Shown here one piece after another: positions 22,601 to 30,608 of a DNA stretch of 64,000 bases (positions are counted from its first letter, which is position 1; every line of letters starts with the position of its first letter). The stretch lies in contig JAQFVV010012398.1 of assembly GCA_028023455.1 (NCBI GenBank), positions 11,707,160-11,771,159 on the forward strand, given 5' to 3'. Under the pieces are notes generated by a model. It saw only the letters and a program-made list of their open reading frames with translations, was not told the DNA's origin and did no database searches. The DNA comes from Epiperipatus broadwayi (taxonomy: Eukaryota > Onychophora > Udeonychophora > Euonychophora > Peripatidae). The position numbers and the translations under genes are program-made.

Positions 22601-23554
22601 TTTGCACAAGTCTTGAAAAACCCCCCGAGATACAATTGAATATTCCGATCCGGAATCTACTTCCATGCAGCATTTAGTATTGTTAATAAGCACTCTTGCT
22701 GTAGTTCTGAGAGTTTTGCTGTCACTATGGAGCTTGTATATTAAGTCCAATGCCCCATCAGTATCCAATTCCCCTTTCACTGCCATGCACTGGGTGGATG
22801 ATGTCTGAGTGTCCTGTTGTCGGGCCTTACATACCCTTTGGATGTGACCTGTCTTTCGGCAAAAATGGCATTTTGCTCGGCGAAAAGGGCATTCTGTACG
22901 AACATGTGTACCACCACAGCCGCAACATGGCACAGTCGGCATTATATGTTTTTGTAACTCCGTTTTGTATTTGGTAGGAAACTGCCGGCGGTGTTGTATT
23001 AGATCCACTGATGATGACAATCCAGAAGCATGCATCTCCCGCACCTGGGTCCCCGCTGCCTCGGCTGCTAAACTCCTCTGCACTGCGGCATCTAGGGTTA
23101 ATGTTTCTTCGGTGAGCAGTCGGCGCTGTACACTTTCATCTCTCAGTCCACAAACAAACTGATCACGGAGGCGCTCGACGAGTGTCGTGCCAAAATCACA
23201 TCCTTCCGCGAGACGTCTCAGTCCCGCGAGAAAAACACTAATAGTCTCTCCCTCTTTTTGTTCACGACGGCAAAACTGGTAGCGCTGATAGATTATAGAG
23301 GGCCTTGGATTGAAGTATTGTTTTAACACAGCGATGAGCTCGTCATATGACCTTTCTAACGGCTGAGCTGGGGCTATCAAAGACCGCAATATCGATAGCG
23401 TTTGTAGTCCGCAGGCTGCCAACAAAGTAGCTCGTTTCTTGTCTTCACTTGTAATATCATTCGCCAGACAATAAAATTCGACTTGCGATGCATACGTATC
23501 CCATAGTTGTGGGAACTCGACGTCGAATGCAGATAACTTCCCGACAGTTGCCAT
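19658..23554 (-). CDS. Gag-Pol polyprotein, Ty3/gypsy Mag-like
   Basis: This 1298-residue single-frame polyprotein packages and reverse-transcribes its own RNA and integrates the cDNA. Visible parts are: Gag/capsid-like region 1-180; a CCGC-H-C cluster at about 210-222 and a CCHC knuckle CHFCRKTGHIQRVC at 229-242; aspartic protease DSGS at 300-303; RT with RLCGDYK and YFDD at 579-582; RNase H with D728 and TDHKP at 794-798; integrase HHCC H946, H949, C979, C982; and DD35E D1010, D1064, E1100. All catalytic residues are present. The start at 23554 (MATVGKLSAF) leaves a 123-bp leader from the 5' LTR and matches the usual start of such Gags. No frameshift separates gag and pol. The last codons are read through the polypurine tract (QKRGEREGV) and the stop lies in the 3' LTR. 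Confidence 0.95.
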   Translation of the reverse strand: MATVGKLSAFDVEFPQLWDTYASQVEFYCLANDITSEDKKRATLLAACGLQTLSILRSLIAPAQPLERSYDELIAVLKQYFNPRPSIIYQRYQFCRREQKEGETISVFLAGLRRLAEGCDFGTTLVERLRDQFVCGLRDESVQRRLLTEETLTLDAAVQRSLAAEAAGTQVREMHASGLSSSVDLIQHRRQFPTKYKTELQKHIMPTVPCCGCGGTHVRTECPFRRAKCHFCRKTGHIQRVCKARQQDTQTSSTQCMAVKGELDTDGALDLIYKLHSDSKTLRTTARVLINNTKCCMEVDSGSEYSIVSRGVFQDLCKGKPPVLEPVQTTLRDFQQNRITFMGQCFVSVKYGKYSACLRLLIAERACTNLLGREWFAPLGIFLSGVHSVRHSPMQDIIDAFPQVFSTTLGRYRGSPVSLPIDPKIPPIRLRARPLPLAMKPKVDAALDTLLKDGIIEPVCDPVWATPVVPIIKASGEVRLCGDYKVTVNQALRDHPYPIPAVHHFLASFPRSSVFAKIDLARAYLQLPVDEASADAQTIITHRGAFRVKRLQYGISVAPGIFQGMVDNILGGIQGVFPYFDDVLICATSDTDLTTKLRTVCSKLAACGLSVNKDKCVLGVSSIDFLGYTLDAEGLHPAADKVAAIRRAPTPTDKKKLQAFLGLLNFYSNFLPHRATTAEPLHKLLKADTVWSWTKEHERAFTQLKEALTSDDVLVPFDPRQQVVVTCDASPYGVGAVLSLKYANGLCSPVAFASRTLTKSERNYAQIDREALAIIFGVKHFHHFVYGIPFEIVTDHKPLLGIFTSDRPTPFILSPRMQRWACLLTAYNFRLQYAPGRSIGNADALSRWPSPAVQQSEEKLRAVLFLEDLENPPVSAEQIEKETKADPVLSRVKECILTAWPTHIQQDLRSYQSRKNELSTHRGCLLWGARVVIPTSLRPIVLRELHLGHMGIVRTKALARSYVWWPGMDQDIEQLIAKCNNCQEIRHQQPRAPTHHWEIPALPWSRIHVDYAGPIQGKMILVVVDAHSKWIDVREMPSTTTGATISALRELFATHGLPECIVSDNGPQFTAMEFTTFLHRNGIRHARVAPYHPSSNGLAERAVQSVKEGLQRLRNGTWSQRLARYLLMQHTTPSTATGLSPAELLFKRRIRTCLDFLHPDRAPQITQIPIQRVRTFQPQDTILTRRAGKNSPWIPAVIQHQTGPLSYEILTDSGIQKRHVDHLRPRAVNAHTEETAANQDSQNETALGEPIQVAAPTTSIHRESKPQTPSGRPRRVRRPPARLLDYDTSQKRGEREGV
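19663..19686 (-). promoter_or_regulatory. Polypurine tract (plus-strand primer)
   Basis: On the minus strand an uninterrupted A/G run ending GGGGGGAAAGGGAAGGAG directly abuts the 3' LTR, the standard position for the RNase H-resistant primer of plus-strand synthesis. It overlaps the end of the coding frame. Confidence 0.9.
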
Positions 23555-23656
23555 CCTTGAGCATTAACGCCTTGTTGAACGTCTTCGCGAAGAAAAAAGT
23601 ATTTCTGTAGTTTCTTGCCGTAATCCCAAGGTAAAGAAAATAATGCAGCTAGCGGC

Positions 23657-23674
23657 ATCCCATCCTCGTCGCCA
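23657..23674 (-). promoter_or_regulatory. Primer-binding site, tRNA-Ser(GCU)
   Basis: The plus-strand bases ATCCCATCCTCGTCGCCA equal the 3' end of metazoan tRNA-Ser(GCU) including CCA (tRNA sequence recalled, not searched). On the element's strand this is an 18-nt complementary site starting TGGCGACGAGG, three bases from the 5' LTR. Confidence 0.88.
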
Positions 23675-23677
23675 AAG

Positions 23678-23870
23678 TGTTGTGTATCACGAATACAGAT
23701 AAACACAAACAACACTTTACTAGTTAATCATTTATTACTATTACTATACATAATGCTTATAAACACTAGGGAAGCATAATCACCATCCTAACATGGCTTC
23801 CCTCTGTAGTCTCGCAGTTGCGATAATAATCATTCTGCAGTAACTGTGACGTCACCACGAATACACTACA
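23678..23870 (-). repeat. 5' LTR of the Mag-like element
   Basis: 193 bp, read by eye as identical to 19470-19662. Being upstream of the minus-strand gag, it is the promoter-bearing LTR. Confidence 0.95.
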
Positions 23871-23875
23871 GTTCC
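23871..23875. repeat. 5-bp target-site duplication, right (GTTCC)
   Basis: Matches 19465-19469. Confidence 0.93.
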
Positions 23876-24913
23876 TGTAAGGAAAAAAAAGTCACTTGCT
23901 AGGAATTAAACTCCTATTCACATATTTAATGATTTTGTATAACAAATTTAGGGTTAGTCTTTTGTTTTATATTTAGAATTGTAACAAGTTTTTAAATAAA
24001 TCACACCTATTAACTGTGCGATGTTGAGAATTTAAACTTATTCACCAACCAGTTGAAGTCTGATTTTAGTTTATTTTCTATTTAAGAACTTGGAGTTGGG
24101 AGATGAATAAAAGCCATCTTTTTTTCTAATTTATTATTAGCCTTAATAGAAGAAAGTGGGTATTGTTTGCAAGTTTGTTAAAAGTGATTTTTTAGAGATC
24201 TGATTTATGAAAAATTTAGAATTATTGAAATACATTTGATTTCATTTTATAGAACCACCTAAAACGGACTCCAATCTCTTTTTCCATTGTTTTTTTTTTT
24301 TTATCTTTTAATCTATTTTTTTAAAATATGGAATTAGAATTGATTGGGCTTATTTGCAAAAATGAATGACGAAAATAATTGTTCTAAAGACTATTTTAAA
24401 AATTTAGACTCTACTGTTTTATCCATAAATGCATATAACAATTTACAGAAGTTTATAATGTATATAATAATTGAAACGTTAATTGTTCAAGAGGTCATGT
24501 GATGTTTGAACTTCAAAAGTGCCAGATTGATTTTTAATGCAGGAATCTTTAGCCTTCATGTTTATTACAGGACAGTTATGCTTAAATTATACAAGATAAA
24601 ATAATCAGTTGAGTAAATAATACTCAGGAATAATGATATTCAAGCATCAGCAGTATTACTTGACCATTGTAACAAGAACTTTTAATATTCAAGTCTGTCA
24701 TCCTACTACTGAGCTATACTGCCTTGACTACATTACAACACAATTACGTTTAAGAGTGGAGCTTGTATATTATTGCTAAATTTCATCTACATAATAATTT
24801 ATAATTTTTAACTTTATAACTGTAGGAGGTTATTCAACCTTTAAGAGAAATGCTGCTTGATGCCCTTTTGTTTCCTGTAAAAAATAAAAAGTAATATATA
24901 TGTATATATATAT
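23876..24913. other. Non-coding stretch
   Basis: No gene seen. AT-rich, ending in a TATATATGTATATATATA tract just before the LTR-like repeat. Confidence 0.5.
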
Positions 24914-25042
24914 TGTGCCCTTTTCTATAGGTCAGTAATAGTTCATAACAGTCAATTACTAAAAATTTTAAATTTAGAATATGTTCTTTTAATATGGTAA
25001 TTGTATTAAGTCAATTATATTTTTAAAGTACAATTTAAAGCT
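24914..25042 (+). repeat. LTR-like direct repeat, 5' copy
   Basis: It begins TGTGCCCTTTTCTATAGGTC and matches 36377-36504 almost exactly (about one difference seen), then the two diverge abruptly after AATTTAAAG. Interpreted as the start of the 5' LTR. Confidence 0.75.
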
Positions 25043-28000
25043 AAAGAAAATACGTGGTATATAAAATTATAGCGAATTATTTCAAAAGTAGTTATGTAAA
25101 GTTTAAAATATTGTTTCATATGGTTGTAAAAGCTGGCCATATTAAATAACACAGCTATAAATAATTAAAAGTATATTTAAAAATTCGATTTTAATAGTTT
25201 AAAAACGTATAATTTAATAAATGCTATGTTTAAATTTGTAATCATATTTAAATAGTCAAAATTAATATAGTATATTTTAAAATAAACTTTATGATGGTGA
25301 AAATTATATCTAGTTCTATATTTTCTAAATTATTCTTCCAAATTTTTTATAATTATTTTATATAATATAATAAGTGTAGCAATTTTATAAATCTAGGCAG
25401 AGAAATAGATTAAAAATCGTCTGTCAAAGTTATTAATCATGTGACTTGTATATTATATACATTCACACACACACTTGTTTGAAATAATAACAAAGTTTAA
25501 AATATTTTAAAAGTTATATTATAGAATTGGATAGAATTATTGCCTATCATAAAAGTAAATAGTATTAAACATTAAGTTAACTATCGTATAACATGTTTAA
25601 ATAATGTAATAAAGACGAATACATTCATAATATAAAAATTAAATATTTTATTTAAATAAAAATAGATAAATTGAATATTAAGAAATGGAATAAGTTATTA
25701 AATGTTATTTTAATAGTTATTTTAAAAGATTAAATAATTTAAATAAAATAATAATTGAATTAAAAGTGGTATTTTAAATAATATTTTAAGTTCATTACGT
25801 CATAATTTCTAATTTTGAAATTCAATTCTACTATAAACTAAAAATATGTAAATTTGTTCTCAAGCTAAAGTAAGAATTAACCAATAGGAATAGGTATTCT
25901 TACAGACTATAAATATGAATTGCACGGGGGTATAAGGGGAGATTAATAATGTATTGAAACCGGAGAAAGTCAATTTTTTTTTTTGGTACTTTCTTATCGT
26001 TTATTTTGCAAAAACTAATTGATAATTTTAAAGTGTTTTGCAAAAGAAAGTTTTAGAAAAAAATTATATATTTAGAAACTTCATGGAGATGATTTTCTAA
26101 TTTTTTAAAGTACTTACCAGTCGTATTTTATCTAAAAGTTTAACCTAAACTACGCAATAAAAAATGGATATACTACGAAATAAAATGGATATAAATTGTA
26201 ATACTGAAAAAATATTTGAAATATTTATTGATACAGCTTTATTAATGCATAACCGGAGAACTGTTTTGGTACATAAAAAAAAACCACAGCTCGGACATCA
26301 TACGGAGTCTAATGAAAAAATTGGAGACGCATTATTATTTATAAGCCTATCCAAGATTTATTTTTTAAATAGTAATAAGACAATTGTATATTGCATGAAT
26401 TATTTTATATAATATTATATCAAAAGGAGTAAAATGTTATATCCTTTCTGAAGGTAACATTTTTTTTATTTATTTTTAAAAGTGATATATAAAAATACCA
26501 AACGAAAGTTTAAATGTATCAAGAAGGAAACATATATAAAAAAGTGAACACATAGTTGAATAAAAGATGGATCCATGGAAATACAAATAGTACTTAAAAG
26601 TTTATCGAATATTTTTAAAGTTAAATTAGATGGATTGATGCATCGGATACGCAGAGAATATTGGTAGAAAAGATTAAGAAGCTTCACGGGATTAATTAAT
26701 ATTATGATTTAATAATTATCATCCTAAATACTAAAACCAAGGATTATTTTCTATAAATTTTACTAAATGGATTAATAATTATTTTTATTTTAAACTTTAA
26801 CGCGCTTGGAGAAGAACATTTTTGGAAAACTCTAGAGAAAATAATAAGCATTTTGGACTTATCAGGAACTATCGTCAAGAAAATATGTAATTATAGTTTT
26901 GATTCCTTTTATTTTGTTAACCTAGTTTAAATCTAAATTTTTATATAAGATTAGGAAAAACATAAAAACATTAATTTATTAATATTAAAATTTTATAATA
27001 TAACAATCTAATAATTTAGCTAAAAATATTTTAATATAAAGTGTATGGGTGTGAATTTTTTTTTATATCTGCAATGCTCAAGTGGATAAAGGAAGCCTAC
27101 TGAACACGATGACTAGATAAAGGTTATTGGTAATAATAATAACTATTGATAATTTATAATGTATATTTTTTTTTGTTTTCTTTAGATCATCCATAAATTG
27201 GAAGAATGAAGTGTAAAAGTTTTTTTTTACTTATATGTACCGCATTTCATACAACATTTTTTAAAAACATTATGAGATAGGATTGATTTGAAAATATGCA
27301 TACGACAATTTTTTTTTTATTAGTGATATAATCCAACATAACAAATAATTATGTGATTCTTTTAAAATTTTCATGTTGGGATATTCAAATATTGTCTAAG
27401 TAGATTGTATATGATTAGACATATAGAATAATGAAGTAAGCAGACTTTTCTTGTGGAACAGCTAGATTGTTTAACTATTAATGAATTTTATTTATTGTTT
27501 TGTAAATGCAGATAGTTATTTATCGATGTAAGATGTAGAAAAATCTTGAGAAATAATGTTGAGATAGTGGCTTGGAAGTACTTAGTGAACAGGAAACCAA
27601 GATGATGTTTTAAGAAATAGGATGTTATAAGGAATGGAAATAATATTTAGTCTTTATGTGAATATCAGCATAGTTAACAAAGCCCTATGACTGATACACA
27701 TTTTATTTGGACAGTGTTTATATTTCTTTAAATATTTGATGTTCTAATAAAGCTGAAGAAATAGCTTTAACATCGTCCCTGTACTAGAGGATATTAGGCA
27801 GGTAAATGTCATACCTCTTCACACTGTGCCATGATTTTGAGATATGTTAAGAGTAATACTCTAGCTTTCTTCCTTAATCCTATGCATCTGTTTTCGCTAT
27901 CTTTATTTCATGTAACTGCATCGTTTAGTAAGATATGTTTAAGAGAAATGATAAATAATTTAGAACTAAGGTTATGCTATCGTTTTTGGATAAGATTAGT

Positions 28001-29737
28001 TTATTTGCTTATAAGGAGCAGAATATTATAACTTAAAATTGAAGATCCAAAGTATCCTAAGGAAAGAAAAGAATCATAGAATATATTTTGAATTTTATTT
28101 CGGAAATGAAATATAAACTTTTTTAAAATAAAGTATCTAAACAAAGATATTTTCTTTAAAGTGATAATAATTTTAAATGCTTTAGTATTATTTTTTTTTA
28201 AGAGAAAAATAAGTATTGCATATTTTTAAAATACAATAGTACAAAGTAAATTATGTAAACAATATGCATAGTATATTTTTTGTTTATTGATTAACAGAAA
28301 TATATTGATGATTACACTTATATCATACTAAAGTAAGGCTTAAAGAAGAATATATTATGATTAGTAAACATTGTGTGATAAATACTAAAATCTAGTACTG
28401 AATTTTGGATAATATTTTGTGTAACATCTTTGACTTTGCAAGATGAAATTTTTTTTAATATTTTGAGAAGTCCATACTCATTATAAAATTTTGTTTTCTA
28501 TAGAATGTTTTTCTAAGTATGAATTTTTAAAATAAGATAGTTTAATAATATTAAGGATAAAATGCTGTTGCTAATAAAGTAGATAAATATATTTGTAATA
28601 AGTTAACCATAATGAGAAACCAAATAGTAACATTTTTTTTTTAAATTTTTGTCCTAAATCTAAATAAAGATATAATTGAAATATAATTTTTTTTTTTTTA
28701 ACCCGGTAGATCAAACTGTAAAGTAAAAAAGTTAAGGATATCCACTGTAAATAGTGTAAATAAATTGTTTATTTATTTGTTGTTAGTAATAAACTTTGTT
28801 AAATTTTGTTATTTCAAAAATTTTGTGTCCGAGTTATTTATTTCTCCACATCGCTGCATGAAATCACGATATATGCATAATAACTGAAACAAATATATAA
28901 TTTTGCACAAAAAGATAAATAGAGAATTATTTTAAGAATTTTAAATATTTTATTGGTATTCATTATAATTAAATAATCATAATCTTACATTATTTTATTG
29001 GTCATAAATCAGTTATCACAATATTATATTAAATTATATGCTATCAGTTGCCACACATATTTTGTTTGTCAGATTATTAAAATGCTACCACGTATTTATT
29101 ATATCATTACATGAAGATATAAGATCATATTATATTATTTCATTATTTTATTATGGTAATAAAATTATAGTAAAAAGAAAAGATATACAGAATTAGTTAA
29201 ACAATGAAGAATATTATTACTGTTATTTATTATTATTAGTTTCAGTGTAGTAGATTATGACATAAAATCCCTTCTCATATTTTACTACCGTATTTTTAAA
29301 TTAACTTAGAATAAACTTTATGAACCTGAGATTATTTTATTGAGCTAGATTATTATTAAATAGAAGATTAAGATTTAATTATTAGTTTAATCTTAGTGAG
29401 TAGAAGTTATTAAAGTCGTAAGAATACTATGAGTTTGTTATTTGAAATAGTAATAAAGGGGGGGGATAGTGTTCTTATGCCATTGAGGTAGTATCCTGTG
29501 GGATATTGGCTCAATGTAATCTATCTTGTCACCTGTATTTTCACTTCAAGTCTCATGAAAATATTAAATATTTATTTAATTTATTTTTATAAACTGAACC
29601 TTATTCGTATTTTAAATTTGAGCTAGTGAAACATTTTAATTTTAATGCTGAATATTTTAGTTATTAATTATTAACTGAGATAGAACCCGTTTTATTTTAT
29701 ATCATATATTATCTGGAAGTGAGGATGCACGAGAGCA
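25043..29737 (+). other. Putative 5' LTR remainder / leader, no genes
   Basis: 4.7 kb of very AT-rich DNA without a supportable gene (chance frames at 26164-26412 and 27831-28031). An AATAAA near 28789 followed by GTGTCC...TCTCCACA (to 28850) could be one LTR end. An 8-G run lies at 29458-29465. Nothing here is found again downstream of 36504, so the extent of the LTR cannot be confirmed. Confidence 0.35.
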
Positions 29738-29915
29738 AGGTTAGATTATGGCGCGCCAACTTTAGGGGCTCGAGATGTGTTAGTAAGGGCATCAGATTCA
29801 ACCAACAGAAGGTTAGATTTTGCTCGTCCAATGTGACTGCACGATGTGTAGTTGGGAATACAATCGATAGGTCAGATTGTGGTACCCAAACATTTAGGCT
29901 ATGAGATATATTAGG
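29738..29915 (+). repeat. Three imperfect ~60-bp tandem units with a tRNA-Lys-like primer-site motif
   Basis: Units start at 29738, 29810 and 29869, each opening AGGT(T/C)AGATT and ending with a GATGTGT/GATATATTAG-type block. Unit 1 contains TGGCGCGCCAAC...GGGGCTCGA, close to the complement of the tRNA-Lys(CUU) 3' end (TGGCGCCCAACGTGGGGC, recalled) with one inserted base and a changed middle. It could be the primer-binding site of the large element, repeated and degenerate in units 2 and 3. Confidence 0.5.
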
Positions 29916-30512
29916 AAAGTAGTTAAAAATATATAATACAATAGTTAGTATTTGAATTTGTTCGCATAACTTTAGAGATTGTTGATAGTATATCTCACAG
30001 AAGATAGATAATTTAGTATTTATTATAGCAATAATTATTTAGGATTTGATTATTATTGTGAACTAAGTGCTTATTACTAAAACTATTGCAATTTTATGTG
30101 GTATATAATCTGATTGTTTAAGGAAAATATTATTATATTGTTTGTAAAACAATTAGCAAATAAAATTTTAAAATATGCATATGTGGCTTACGATTATTTT
30201 ATTACATATTATGACCATGTCAATTATTGAAATATTAAAACATATTTTGAAAATGCTTTAATATGTGCAAATTATCTGTGAATCATGCATGTGGGAAATA
30301 ATGTTGTGACACACATAATTTTAATCGTTATTGATAGTGTAGTTAATTAGAGTTAAATTGTATTAGGTGTAAGAAGGGTATTATCTATGGTTTATTGTGG
30401 GTGATGGTTAGATGGGGATAAAAGAAACTGGTAAGGAACTATTTTTATGAAAAATTAATAGTAATATATTGTTTAAATATTGAATTTTGAGAAAAAGTAT
30501 ATTTGTAAAAAA
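29916..30512 (+). other. Leader upstream of gag
   Basis: No gene. AT-rich leader between the tandem units and the first in-frame ATG at 30513. Confidence 0.5.
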
Positions 30513-30608
30513 ATGAATAATCAAGATAATAATTTAGAGAGTGAAATGTCTGAGTTTATTGTTGATGATAGTTGTGAAGAGAAACGAGAGATATAAAATT
30601 TAATCGAA

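Larger units (their letters stand above)
19470..23870 (-). mobile_element. Complete young Ty3/gypsy LTR retrotransposon (Mag-clade-like)
   Basis: The 4401-bp element has two LTRs of 193 bp (TG...CA) that appear identical, a GTTCC target duplication, a primer-binding site matching the 3' end of tRNA-Ser(GCU), a polypurine tract and one open gag-pol frame of 1298 codons. Domain order gag - zinc knuckles - protease - RT - RNase H - integrase is that of Ty3/gypsy. The tRNA-Ser primer and single ORF fit the Mag clade. G+C of the body is about half, against about 27% around it, and no lesion is seen. It is the only element in the window that looks intact. Confidence 0.95.

Noticed and set aside
20173-22673. 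Multiple frames of 65-138 codons on both strands inside the Mag-like element
   Set aside because: All overlap the 1298-codon gag-pol frame, which carries every recognisable motif.
23377-23715. 112-codon minus-strand frame spanning primer site and LTR edge
   Set aside because: Chance frame across the non-coding leader; gag starts at 23554 in another frame.
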